Positions 26,301 through 33,357 of a stretch of DNA of 42,382 bases are shown here, piece after piece. Each line of letters opens with the position of its first letter. The first letter of the stretch is position 1. The notes beneath the pieces were generated by a model. The model had not been told where the DNA came from. It was given only the letters and a program-made list of their open reading frames with translations, and made no database searches. The position numbers and the translations under genes were made by a program. Source of the DNA: Janibacter corallicola NBRC 107790 (GTDB lineage: Bacteria > Actinomycetota > Actinomycetes > Actinomycetales > Dermatophilaceae); the NCBI RefSeq assembly GCF_001570965.1, contig NZ_BCSR01000026.1:1-42382 (forward strand). Reading direction: 5' to 3'.

Positions 26301-26619
26301 GCACGGCAAGCACGACGGTTCGCTGCCGATCGTCGGCGTCAACACCTTCCTGCGCCCCGACGGGGACAAGGGTGAGCCGGAGGAGATCGAGCTGGCCCGC
26401 GCGACCGAGTCCGAGAAGCGCTCCCAGCTGGACCGGGTGCACACCTTCCAGGAGGCCCACCGGGACGAGGCCGAGCAGGCCATCGCCCGGCTGAAGGAGG
26501 CCGCCACCGGCGACGAGAACGTCTTCGCCGTCCTCATGGACGCCGCGCGCGTCTGCTCCCTGCAGCAGGTGACCGAGGCCTTCTTCGAGGTGGGTGGCCA
26601 GTACCGACGCAACGTGTGA
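23359..26619 (+). CDS. icmF: Fused isobutyryl-CoA mutase (IcmF), B12-dependent
   Basis: The 1086-aa fusion has three parts in order. The cobalamin-binding domain (residues about 16-150) carries the lower-ligand His in FDGHDASINIMRR (His28). A MeaB-like GTPase chaperone follows, with P-loop GTGGSGKS at 204-211. The mutase domain occupies about 560-1086 (LFREREGREPSAEEAQEL, IQTSGRSLHAQEMDFNDI). It interconverts isobutyryl-CoA and butyryl-CoA (or related acyl-CoAs) in branched-chain amino acid and fatty acid metabolism, and the fused GTPase guards cofactor integrity. Its length is normal for IcmF. The GAGG at 23347-23350 lies 8 nt upstream of the ATG. MarR upstream and a BtuF-like protein downstream fit its context. 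Confidence 0.96.
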   Translation: MAAPAKPDLHVPTNPVRFVTASSLFDGHDASINIMRRILQSQGAEVIHLGHNRSVQEVVDTAIDEDVQGVAVSSYQGGHVEYFEYLTQLLAEHGMGHVKVFGGGGGVIVPEEIDRLRQAGVTIFSPEDGQRLGLPGMINTLIAGCDYDLWQEAPVALEPVLSGERGAVARAISGAELGRLDESFVSGIQQAAERSTAPVLGLTGTGGSGKSSLTDELIRRFRVDQQDKLRIAVIAVDPTRRKGGGALLGDRIRMNSLGHATADAGPILFRSVATRGDREIPDSLSTVIDITKAAGFDLVIVETPGIGQGDAAIVPFVDVPMYVMTPEFGAASQLEKIDMLDFAEVVAINKFERRGAADALRDVGRQMVRNREAFGSKPQDMPVFGTSAATFNDDGVTALYQHLRGLLTEHGLQVGEGQLPSVDTRYSTRFDQVVPATRVRYLSEITETVRGYHERTGVLAEQARRVQRLALVDDELTAAGKDGHGVDELLDAARAELPTEVGEKIEQWPAVVDSYSGEEQVITIRGKEIHTKLTKESLSGNTIPRVALPRFTDHGDLVTFWRSENLPGYFPYTAGVFPFKRDNEDPARMFAGEGDPFRTNRRFKLLSEGQPATRLSTAFDSVTLYGRDPGERPDIYGKVGTSGVSVATLDDMKALYDGFDLVSPTTSVSMTINGPAPTILAFFLNTAMDQQVDLFREREGREPSAEEAQELRAHALANVRGTVQADILKEDQGQNTCLFSTEFSLRMMADIQEWFIEQGVRNFYSVSISGYHIAEAGANPISQLAFTLANGFTYVEAYLARGMDINDFAPNLSFFFSSGMDPEYSVLGRVARRIWAVTMREKYGANERAQKLKYHIQTSGRSLHAQEMDFNDIRTTLQALNALYDNANSLHTNAYDEAVTTPSTESVRRALAIQLIISKEWGLSMNENPLQGSFIIDELTDLVEEAVLAEFDRINDRGGVLGAMETGYQRGRIQDESLVYEHGKHDGSLPIVGVNTFLRPDGDKGEPEEIELARATESEKRSQLDRVHTFQEAHRDEAEQAIARLKEAATGDENVFAVLMDAARVCSLQQVTEAFFEVGGQYRRNV

Positions 26620-26626
26620 GCGTCGC

Positions 26627-26632
26627 TAGCGT
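26627..26632 (+). promoter_or_regulatory. -10 element TAGCGT of DUF202 pair
   Basis: TAGCGT lies 7 nt before ATG 26640, directly after the icmF stop. It fits a leaderless promoter and argues for ATG 26640 over the in-frame GTG at 26616, which overlaps icmF. Confidence 0.55.
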
Positions 26633-26639
26633 GGACTCC

Positions 26640-27008
26640 ATGAGCACCAGGACACGCTGGCCCGCGCGGGTCTACGCCGAAGGGGAGGAACCGGACTACC
26701 GCTTCTCCCTGGCCAACGAACGGACCTTCCTCGCGTGGCTGCGGACCGGGCTGGCGCTCATCGCCGCAGGGGTCGCGGTCGACTTCGTCGACCTCGACGT
26801 CGGCGACTTCACCACCCGCGTGCTGTCCCTGGTGCTGCTGGGACTCGGGGCACTCAGTGCGGTCTTCGCCTGGGTGCGCTGGTCCGGCGGCGAGCGGGCG
26901 ATCCGGCTCCACCAACCGTTGCCCGCCATGGGGGTCGGAGCCGCCGTGGTCGTCGCGGCCCTGTTGGTGGTGGCCGGGGTCCTCGTGGCCGCGGCGGTGC
27001 TCCCGTGA
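26640..27008 (+). CDS. DUF202 / YidH-family membrane protein
   Basis: The 122-aa product has the family signature RFSLANERTFLAWLRTGLALI followed by three membrane helices (residues about 28-50, 56-77 and 96-119). YidH-type proteins are small inner-membrane proteins of unknown function, often encoded as tandem pairs as here. The second copy begins with GTGA overlapping the stop. Confidence 0.88.
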   Translation: MSTRTRWPARVYAEGEEPDYRFSLANERTFLAWLRTGLALIAAGVAVDFVDLDVGDFTTRVLSLVLLGLGALSAVFAWVRWSGGERAIRLHQPLPAMGVGAAVVVAALLVVAGVLVAAAVLP

Positions 27009-27355
27009 GTGACGGTGGCGCTCCCGTGGCCGGGCCGGCCCACACTCCTCCGCCGGGCTTCCAGCCCGAGCGCACCGTCCTGGCCTGGCAACGGACCGCG
27101 CTCGCCTGCGCGGCCGGCGCCGCACTGATCGCCCGGCACACCGCCACGGTGCTCGGACCGATCGTCCTCGTGATCTTCACCGCGACCCTCGCCCTGTCGG
27201 TGGTCGCCTTCGTCCTGGGTCGCCACCGCTACGAGATCGCGGCCGACGAGCCCTCGCGCCGTCGGGACGGGCGCGCCCCCGCCGCGCTCGCCTTCGCGGT
27301 CCTCGCCCTGGCCATGACCGAGCTGCTCTCCCTCACCCTCCAGGAGGTGCCGTGA
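27005..27355 (+). CDS. DUF202-family membrane protein, second copy
   Basis: The 116-aa product has FQPERTVLAWQRTALACAAGAALIARH, the DUF202 signature in the variant lacking the NERT Asn, then helices at about 45-65 and 90-112. It starts with GTG 27005 overlapping the first copy, probably forming a hetero-oligomer. The extended N-terminal region of about 20 residues is Pro/Gly-rich. AGGAGG near its end serves the next gene. Confidence 0.85.
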   Translation: MSDGGAPVAGPAHTPPPGFQPERTVLAWQRTALACAAGAALIARHTATVLGPIVLVIFTATLALSVVAFVLGRHRYEIAADEPSRRRDGRAPAALAFAVLALAMTELLSLTLQEVP

Positions 27356-28110
27356 TGCAGGACGATCTGTCCGCCCCCGTCGAGATGACCGCTCCCCCGC
27401 GCCGTGTGGTCTCGCTGGTCCCCAGCCTGACCGAGGCGATCGTCGAGACCTGCCCGGACGTGCTCGTCGGCGCCACCGACTGGTGCACCCACCCGGCCGA
27501 CCTCGACGTGGCCCGGGTGCGGGGGACGAAGAATCCGAACCTGTCTGCGATCGCCGATCTCTCCCCCGACCTCGTCGTGGCCAACAAGGAGGAGAACCGC
27601 GAGCTCGACGTGCGCCGGATGCGCGAGCGGGGCATCGACGTCTGGGTGACCGACATCGAGGACGTCCCCTCGGCGCTGACCTCGATGCGACGCCTCTTCA
27701 CCGAGGCCCTCGACGTCGCCGTACCCGACTGGCTCGAGCGGGCGCAAGAGCTCTGGGGCACACCGGCCCCCACCGACCGCGGCACCGTCGTGGTCCCGAT
27801 CTGGCGCGACCCCTGGATGGCCGTCGGGCCGCGGACCTACACCACCGACCTCCTCACCCGCCTCGGCTGGGCCAACGTGCTGGCCGGCGCCGACGCCGAC
27901 CCCGAGAAGCGCTACCCGCACGTCGACCTCGCCGACATCGACCAAGAGGGCATCGACCTGGCCCTCCTACCCGACGAACCCTACGAATTCACCCCCGAGG
28001 ACGGGCCCGAAGCCTTCACCCACGTGCCCACCCGACTGATCAGCGGACGCCTGCTCACCTGGTACGGACCCGCGATGGTGGAGGCTCACGAGGCGCTGCG
28101 AGCCCGGTGA
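27355..28110 (+). CDS. BtuF-like metal/cobalamin-binding protein without signal peptide
   Basis: The 251-aa product has the two-lobe helical-backbone metal receptor fold of ABC substrate-binding proteins such as BtuF. RRVVSLVPSLTEAIVET and DLVVANKEENRELDVRRMRERGIDVWV mark lobe 1; YTTDLLTRLGWANVL marks the connecting helix and lobe 2. There is no signal peptide or lipobox, so it should stay in the cytoplasm. It lies three genes after the B12-dependent icmF, so a cobalamin role is a reasonable guess. AGGAGG is 7 nt before ATG 27355; GTG 27352 is the alternative. Confidence 0.82.
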   Translation: MQDDLSAPVEMTAPPRRVVSLVPSLTEAIVETCPDVLVGATDWCTHPADLDVARVRGTKNPNLSAIADLSPDLVVANKEENRELDVRRMRERGIDVWVTDIEDVPSALTSMRRLFTEALDVAVPDWLERAQELWGTPAPTDRGTVVVPIWRDPWMAVGPRTYTTDLLTRLGWANVLAGADADPEKRYPHVDLADIDQEGIDLALLPDEPYEFTPEDGPEAFTHVPTRLISGRLLTWYGPAMVEAHEALRAR

Positions 28111-28120
28111 GCGGGTAGGC

Positions 28121-28168
28121 CCCTTCGAGGTTTGTCGCAGAGCTCCTCATACCTCAGGGACCACCGGT
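28121..28168. repeat. REP-like intergenic hairpin, copy B (degenerate)
   Basis: CCCTTCGAGG at the left and ACCTCAGG at the right match the arms of copies A, C and D. The middle has diverged. It lies just after the BtuF-like gene. Confidence 0.5.
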
Positions 28169-28238
28169 CGCTGGGGCGCGCAGGCCGCCCCGCGGCCGAA
28201 GCCTCCAAGCGCCGACCAGGCCATCCCGTGAGTCGCCT

Positions 28239-28332
28239 CCCTTCGAGGCTCGCTTGCTACGCAAGCTCACACCTCAGGGGGCCGGGGCACCATTCACACC
28301 TCAGGGGCCGGGGCTCACACCTCGGGGAGCGG
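28239..28332. repeat. REP-like hairpin copy C with two tandem partial arms
   Basis: CCCTTCGAGGCTC, a stem GCTTGC-tac-GCAAGC, then CACACCTCAGGG. Two further right-arm copies follow (TTCACACCTCAGGGG and CTCACACCTCGGGG), so the right end has been tandemly repeated and has decayed. Confidence 0.65.
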
Positions 28333-28338
28333 GCACGC

Positions 28339-28376
28339 CGAAGGGGCCGACCACCGGCTGATGGTCGGCCCCTTCG
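28339..28376. terminator. Bidirectional terminator with CGAAGGGG arms
   Basis: CGAAGGGGCCGACCA (28339-28353) pairs perfectly over 15 bp with 28362-28376 around an 8-nt loop. It sits between convergent genes and uses the overrepresented CGAAGGGG word as stem ends. Confidence 0.9.
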
Positions 28377-28396
28377 TCCCGTATGTCGGCTCGACG

Positions 28397-30217
28397 TCAG
28401 TGGCGACCGTGGTGCCGGTGGCTGCCCACCGCGGCGGCGGCATCGATGATGCCGTCACCGTAGAAGCCGTTGAACCGCTTGCTGCCGGTGCACTGGGCGT
28501 TGTACGAGTCCGGGACCGGGTCCGGGTAGTCGAAGAGCCGGGGCTCCGGGCAGGCGGTGTCCTCGGCCGACTTCATCAGGATCCGCTCGGTCCGGTCAGC
28601 GTCGAGGCCGAAGCCCCGCCAGCCGCGCTGGTGGCCGTACCGGGAGACGATGAGCGCCGAGACGCCCGTCGCGTGCGGTGAGGCCATCGACGTGCCCTGG
28701 TAGTACTCGTAGTACCCGCACTCCTCCTGGCCCCGCACCTTCGTGCAGTCCTTGAAGACCGAGCCCTCCGCCTCGGGAGTGATGTTGCCGTCCTCGTCGA
28801 CCGACCCCTCGGACTTGACGACGTTCTCCGGCACCGAGGAGAGGATCATGCTCGGTGGGTTCGGCTCACCGTCGGTGGCGTCGCTGTCGTAGGCATCGCC
28901 GCCGGGGGCGCTGACCTCGATCTGACCCGAGCGCAGGTCCGTCGTGTAGTTGGAGTAGTAGGCCTTGCGCTCCGAGGGGCCGACCGCGGAGACGCCGATG
29001 ACGTCCTCGTGCTGCGTCGGCAGGTCCAGGCAGTTGGCCGGGTCGATGGTCCGGTCGTGCTCATTGCCCTCGGGGTAGTTCGGGCTGGAGCTGTCCGTAC
29101 CGGGATTGGCCAGGTCGGTCGCGGCGTTGCCGAGAGCACCGACGAGGGTCACGTCCTTCTCGTGGGCGTAGTCCAGCGCCCGCGAGACCGACTCGATGAT
29201 CATGTCCTGCTCGGCCGCCTCCTCGGGGCTGTCCTCGGGAGCACCACCGTGGCAGTAGTAGGCCCACGGATCGACGTAGAAGCTCATGTTCACCACGTCG
29301 ATGCCCGCGTCCGCGGCGTAGGTCAGGGCGTTGACCGTCGGGCCGACGAAGAAGTAGCCCGCATCCTGGCCGGCGCGGATGTTGACGATCCCCACGTCCG
29401 GGGCCACACCGGAGACACCCATACCGTTCTTGGCCGCGGCGACGGTGCCGGCCACATGGGTCCCGTGGCCACCGTTGTCGACGTCAGCGGGATCGACACA
29501 ACCGTCGTACTCGCACGGCCCGTCGATCTCGGGGATGTCGGTGACGAAGTTGCGCGAGAGCTTGTGGTCGAAGTTCGGCGCGATGTCCGGGTGGCTGGCG
29601 TCGACGCCCGTGTCGATGATGCCGACCTTGACCCGCTTGTCACCCGACTCGACCTTGTGCGCCCGCTGCGCGTTGATCATGTCCATGCCCCAGAGCTTCT
29701 TGTCCAGGGGGTCCGGCTTGTTCTTGCCGTGCCCGTGACCATGACCCTTGCCATGACCGTGCCCGTGGCCCTTGCCGTGACCATGGCCATGCCCGGGGCC
29801 CTTGCCGTGACCCTTCCCGAAGCCCGGGTAGCGCTTGTTCGGACGCTGGACGGCGTCCTCCCGCTTCGGCTCGGGCGCGTGCCCGACGACTCCCTCGGAA
29901 GCGGCCCCGTAGACCCCGCTCATCGAGCGCGCCTTCTTGGCGAAGTCGGAGTCGCTCGAGGAGACCGTGACCATGCCGACCCGGTCGTTGACCGAGGTGA
30001 CGTCGGCACCGGCCGTCCTGAGGCGCTTGGCGAGGGCGGCGGCGCTGCCGTCGCGTTCGGCGAGGACGACGTAGTTCTCGGCGTCGCCGTTCCCTGTGGT
30101 GAAGGTGATCGAGCTGCTGTTGTCAGCAGGTGCCGCGGCGGCGCTCGTGGCCGTCGCCATTCCGGTCAGTCCGAGCGAGAGGGCGCCCAGGACCGAGACC
30201 ATGCGGTGGTGTCGCAT
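28397..30217 (-). CDS. Secreted S8 subtilisin-like protease with His/Gly-rich linker
   Basis: The 606-aa product has a signal peptide of about 29 residues (hydrophobic core, AAA cleavage region), then an I9-like propeptide (about 35-115). Residues 133-166 carry 10 histidines in HGHGHGK-type repeats. The S8 domain has catalytic Asp202 (GIIDTGVD), His251 (GGHGTHVAGT), oxyanion Asn364 and Ser510 (GTSMASPHATG). The C-terminus ends RHHGRH. Several Cys in the mature part can form disulfides outside the cell. ATG 30217 has GGAGG 6 nt upstream. The repeat could bind Zn, Ni or Cu, or attach to a surface. The gene is monocistronic, with a terminator on both sides. Confidence 0.93.
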   Translation of the reverse strand: MRHHRMVSVLGALSLGLTGMATATSAAAAPADNSSSITFTTGNGDAENYVVLAERDGSAAALAKRLRTAGADVTSVNDRVGMVTVSSSDSDFAKKARSMSGVYGAASEGVVGHAPEPKREDAVQRPNKRYPGFGKGHGKGPGHGHGHGKGHGHGHGKGHGHGHGKNKPDPLDKKLWGMDMINAQRAHKVESGDKRVKVGIIDTGVDASHPDIAPNFDHKLSRNFVTDIPEIDGPCEYDGCVDPADVDNGGHGTHVAGTVAAAKNGMGVSGVAPDVGIVNIRAGQDAGYFFVGPTVNALTYAADAGIDVVNMSFYVDPWAYYCHGGAPEDSPEEAAEQDMIIESVSRALDYAHEKDVTLVGALGNAATDLANPGTDSSSPNYPEGNEHDRTIDPANCLDLPTQHEDVIGVSAVGPSERKAYYSNYTTDLRSGQIEVSAPGGDAYDSDATDGEPNPPSMILSSVPENVVKSEGSVDEDGNITPEAEGSVFKDCTKVRGQEECGYYEYYQGTSMASPHATGVSALIVSRYGHQRGWRGFGLDADRTERILMKSAEDTACPEPRLFDYPDPVPDSYNAQCTGSKRFNGFYGDGIIDAAAAVGSHRHHGRH

Positions 30218-30319
30218 GCAATTCCTCCCAGTGATGGGCAGTGGCACCGTTGCCACCGCCACCAAGGGAGGCTATTGGGTCCGGAGCCCTGATGGGGGTT
30301 ACCAGCCGCAGAATCACCA

Positions 30320-30363
30320 GCGGCCCCCGCTCGGGAGGGGATCCTCTCCGGTGCGGGGGCCGC
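30320..30363 (-). terminator. Terminator after acyl-CoA dehydrogenase
   Basis: GCGGCCCCCGC (30320-30330) pairs perfectly with GCGGGGGCCGC (30353-30363); the loop contains a second small stem. It separates the dehydrogenase from the protease gene on the minus strand. Confidence 0.7.
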
Positions 30364-30388
30364 AGGTGGGTTCATCGTCCGGCGCCGA

Positions 30389-31651
30389 CTACTTCAGCTC
30401 CTTGCTGGAGAAGCCGAGCGTGCGGCGGGCGACGACGAGCAGCTGGATCTGCTGGGTGCCCTCGAAGATGTCGAGGATCTTGCTGTCCCGGGCCCACTTC
30501 TCGAGCAGCTCGGTCTCGGCGTAGCCGGTGGCGCCGGCGAGCTCGACGCAGGCGAGCGAGACATTGACGCAGGTGCGTCCCGCCTTCGCCTTGGCCATCG
30601 AGGCCTCCATCGAGTTGGGCTTGCCGTTGTCGGCCATCCAGGCGGCGCGGAGGGTGAGCAGGTAGGCGCTCTGGTAGTCCGCCTCCATCTCGATGAGCCG
30701 GGCGGCGGCCGCGGACTGCACGTTCGCCGGCCGGTCCCAGTCGACCTCGATGCCGCTCTCGGCGAGCAGCTCCGTCGTGCGGTCCAGCGAGGCCCGGGTC
30801 AGCCCCAGGGCCATCGAGGCGACGAGCGGACGGGTGTTGTCGAAGGTCTGCATGGCCCCGCCGAAGCCACCCTCGGTCTTGATCTCCGGGTCGCCGAGCA
30901 GGTCCTCCGCCGGTACGCGGCAGTCATCCAGGATGAAGGCCGCGGTGTCCGAGGCCCGGATGCCGAGCTTGTGCTCGAGGCGGACCAGCTTCAGCCCGGG
31001 ATTGTCGCGGCGGACGACGAAGGACTTGATGGCCTGCTTGCCCAGGCTCCGGTCCAGCGTCGCCCACACGACGACGAGCTCGGCCCGCTCGCCGGAGGTG
31101 ACGAAGATCTTCTCCCCGTTGAGCACGTACTCGTCGCCGTCCTTGACCGCCGTGGTCCGGATGGCGCCGGAGTCGGAGCCGGTGTCGGGCTCGGTGATCG
31201 CCATCGCGGCCCACTTGCCCGCGTAGCGCTCCTTCTGCTCGTCGCTGGCGACGGCGGCGATGGCCGCATTGCCCAGCCCCTGGCGCGGGATGGACAGGGT
31301 CAGGCCCACGTCACCGCGGCAGGTCTCCAGGATGGAGAGCACCGAGGAGAGGTTGGATCCGTTGCGGGTCCCCTTCTCCCCCTTCGCCGTCCGGCCGGAG
31401 CCGACCGCGGCGACGTCGCCCTCCTCAGCACCGTCGTCCTTGCTGCGGGTCGAGGACGAGGCGCCGGCGCCCTGGCCGGCGCCACCGTCGGCCATGCCGT
31501 CGATGACGGCCGAGACCAGGTCCAGCTCGGCGGGGTACTCGTGCTCGGCGCGGTCGTACTTGCGCGAGACCGGCCGGAAGACCTCCTCGGCCATGCCGCG
31601 TGCCTGGGAGACGAGCGGGCGGAACTTCTTCGGAACCTCGAGATCGATCAT
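30389..31651 (-). CDS. Acyl-CoA dehydrogenase (FadE23-like)
   Basis: The 420-aa flavoenzyme oxidises the alpha-beta bond of an acyl-CoA in fatty acid catabolism. AMAITEPDTGSDSGAIRTTA is the FAD-binding loop, and DIFEGTQQIQ at the C-terminus holds the catalytic-position Glu. It resembles mycobacterial FadE23, encoded next to FadE24 in Mycobacterium tuberculosis as the pair is here. Residues about 54-100 are a Gly/Ser/Lys/Asp-rich insertion with little structure. AAGGA lies 7 nt before ATG 31651. It follows the second dehydrogenase gene by 92 nt containing a REP-like repeat. Confidence 0.93.
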   Translation of the reverse strand: MIDLEVPKKFRPLVSQARGMAEEVFRPVSRKYDRAEHEYPAELDLVSAVIDGMADGGAGQGAGASSSTRSKDDGAEEGDVAAVGSGRTAKGEKGTRNGSNLSSVLSILETCRGDVGLTLSIPRQGLGNAAIAAVASDEQKERYAGKWAAMAITEPDTGSDSGAIRTTAVKDGDEYVLNGEKIFVTSGERAELVVVWATLDRSLGKQAIKSFVVRRDNPGLKLVRLEHKLGIRASDTAAFILDDCRVPAEDLLGDPEIKTEGGFGGAMQTFDNTRPLVASMALGLTRASLDRTTELLAESGIEVDWDRPANVQSAAAARLIEMEADYQSAYLLTLRAAWMADNGKPNSMEASMAKAKAGRTCVNVSLACVELAGATGYAETELLEKWARDSKILDIFEGTQQIQLLVVARRTLGFSSKELK

Positions 31652-31680
31652 CGTCGTGTCCTTCGTGTCAGGTCTGGTGG

Positions 31681-31717
31681 CTTCGAGGCTGCGGCCGTGG
31701 ACGGCCTCGCACCTCAG
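31681..31717. repeat. REP-like intergenic hairpin, copy D
   Basis: CTTCGAGGCT, an inner stem GGCCGT-gg-ACGGCC, then CTCGCACCTCAG. It lies between the two acyl-CoA dehydrogenase genes and keeps both conserved arms. Confidence 0.6.
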
Positions 31718-31743
31718 CCAGCGTTGTGGGTGGAGGTCGCGGC

Positions 31744-33069
31744 TCAGACGAGCAGCATGCCCTCGAGGACTCCGGCGCCCCGCAGGTCGCGGTACCAGCG
31801 CTCGTTGTCGAACTCCTTGACGAAGCCGTGGCCGCCGAGCAGTTGGACGCCGTTGGAGCCGATCCACGTGGCGTGGCGGGCGACGAGGCTGCGCGCCTGG
31901 GCGATCTCGGCGGTGGCGTCGTCGCCGCGGTCGAGCCGGGCGGCGGCCTTCCACACCACGAGGCGCAGGCCGGCGAGCTCGATGGCGATGTCGGAGACGG
32001 TGAAGGCGACGGCCTGCCGGTAGCCGATCGGCTCCCCGAAGGCCTTGCGCTCCTTGACGTACTCGCTGACGTGGTCGAGCACGGCCTGGCTGGTGCCGAC
32101 GGCGGCTGCGGCCCACGCGAGACGGGCGCGGCGGACGGCGTCGGCGTGGTCCTCGGTGGTGCCGAGGATCTCCGAGCGCGGGATGCGGGCGCCCTCGAGG
32201 TGCAGCCGGGCGGTGCCCGCCGCGCGCACACCCATGGCGGGGTCGTCCTCGACCTGGACGCCCTCGGTGCCCGGCTTGACGATGACCAGCCGTGGCTGGC
32301 CGTCGATCTCGGCGGAGACGATGAACAGGTCCGCGGTCTCGGCGCCCGGGACGATCGCCTTGACGCCGGTGAGGACGACCTCGTCGCCCTCGGTGACCCC
32401 CTTCGTCTGCAGCGCGAAGGGGTCGAAGAGCACCTGCGGCTCCTGCAGCGCCAGGGCGGCGGCGGGCGGGTTCTCCCCGGTGAACTCCGGAAGGTACGTC
32501 GCCTGCTGGTCGGCGTCGCCGTACGAGGCGATGGCGGTGGCCGCCGCGGCGGGGGCCATGATCGCGGCGGCGATCCCCATGTCTCCGCGGGCGAGCTCCT
32601 CGAGCACGAGGCTGGCGGTCACCGCGGAACGCTCCTCGGCGATGCCCTCGAGCTCGGCCGGGACGCCGATGAGGTGCAGGCCGATCTCGGCGGCGGCCGA
32701 GCGCACCTCCTCGGGGACGGCGCGGTCGGTGTCGGCCTGGGCAGCCGCGGGGCGGATGGCCTCCTCGGCGAGCTCGCGGGCGACCCCCGAGAGCATCTGC
32801 TGGTCCTCGGAGGGAGTGAGGTCGAAGAGCGGCTTCGGCCCGACCTTGGTGGCACGGGCCGGGCTGCCCGACCCCTTCCGGCGGGCGAAGGCGCGGCCGG
32901 CCGCGGTCTGGGCCTTGAAGCCGGTGACCGCGCCGCGGTAGAGGTACTTCTCGACCCGAGCACGCACCTCCTTGTCCTTCAGGCCGGGCAGGCCCCCGGC
33001 CTTGGCGATGAGTCGCAGGCCGAGACGCTGGCCGCGGTCGGCCAGGGACGTGGTCTGGGTGGAAGCCAT
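31744..33069 (-). CDS. Acyl-CoA dehydrogenase (FadE24-like)
   Basis: The 441-aa product has an N-terminal helical extension of about 75 aa (RLGLRLIAKAGGLPGL ... RRKGSGSPARATKVG), then the acyl-CoA dehydrogenase core: LALQEPQVLFDP region, GTSQAVLDHVSEYVKERKAFGEPIG and the terminal GAGVLEGMLLV with the Glu. The FAD-loop motif is atypical compared with standard dehydrogenases, as in FadE24. The two dehydrogenases probably form a heteromer. AAGGGG lies 8 nt before ATG 33069. The promoter region carries direct repeats of GACAGTACCGG. Confidence 0.9.
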   Translation of the reverse strand: MASTQTTSLADRGQRLGLRLIAKAGGLPGLKDKEVRARVEKYLYRGAVTGFKAQTAAGRAFARRKGSGSPARATKVGPKPLFDLTPSEDQQMLSGVARELAEEAIRPAAAQADTDRAVPEEVRSAAAEIGLHLIGVPAELEGIAEERSAVTASLVLEELARGDMGIAAAIMAPAAAATAIASYGDADQQATYLPEFTGENPPAAALALQEPQVLFDPFALQTKGVTEGDEVVLTGVKAIVPGAETADLFIVSAEIDGQPRLVIVKPGTEGVQVEDDPAMGVRAAGTARLHLEGARIPRSEILGTTEDHADAVRRARLAWAAAAVGTSQAVLDHVSEYVKERKAFGEPIGYRQAVAFTVSDIAIELAGLRLVVWKAAARLDRGDDATAEIAQARSLVARHATWIGSNGVQLLGGHGFVKEFDNERWYRDLRGAGVLEGMLLV

Positions 33070-33117
33070 GCTGACTACCCCTTCACAGCGGATGTCGGAT
33101 CAAAAGTGCTCGATACA

Positions 33118-33144
33118 GACAGTACCGGCTACGGACAGTACCGG
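33118..33144. promoter_or_regulatory. Direct-repeat operator candidate before the dehydrogenase pair
   Basis: GACAGTACCGG occurs at 33118-33128 and 33134-33144, one and a half helical turns apart. The second copy extends into the palindrome TACCGGTA. The region overlaps where the minus-strand promoter must lie. TetR-type repressors of fatty-acid genes bind sites of this kind, but no such regulator is in the window. Confidence 0.5.
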
Positions 33145-33285
33145 TAAACCCGCGAGTCACAAGAGGACTCCGTGACCTCCCCCACCCGCGGGCGCGAGAG
33201 GGGTCCGGGACGTCAGCGGGAAGACCGCGCGAAGTCGGTGACAGGACACACACCACAGGGGCGGAATACGAATGTCACGGCGCGG

Positions 33286-33291
33286 TAACCT
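33286..33291 (+). promoter_or_regulatory. -10 element TAACCT of pckG
   Basis: TAACCT lies 66 nt before ATG 33358, giving a leader of about 60 nt that includes the GAGAGGGA ribosome site. Confidence 0.45.
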
Positions 33292-33357
33292 GCCCGCATC
33301 CGGGTGTCCATGCAGGGCCCCGGAGGCACCGGGAATCACGCGAGAGGGAATCACAGC

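Noticed and set aside
23302-26460. A 1052-codon minus-strand open frame opposite icmF
   Set aside because: Antisense mirror of a well-identified gene; composition is biased and no motif is present.
28239-28332. CRISPR-like tandem repeat
   Set aside because: Only two or three decayed arm copies of unequal spacing, no spacers of regular length and no cas genes.
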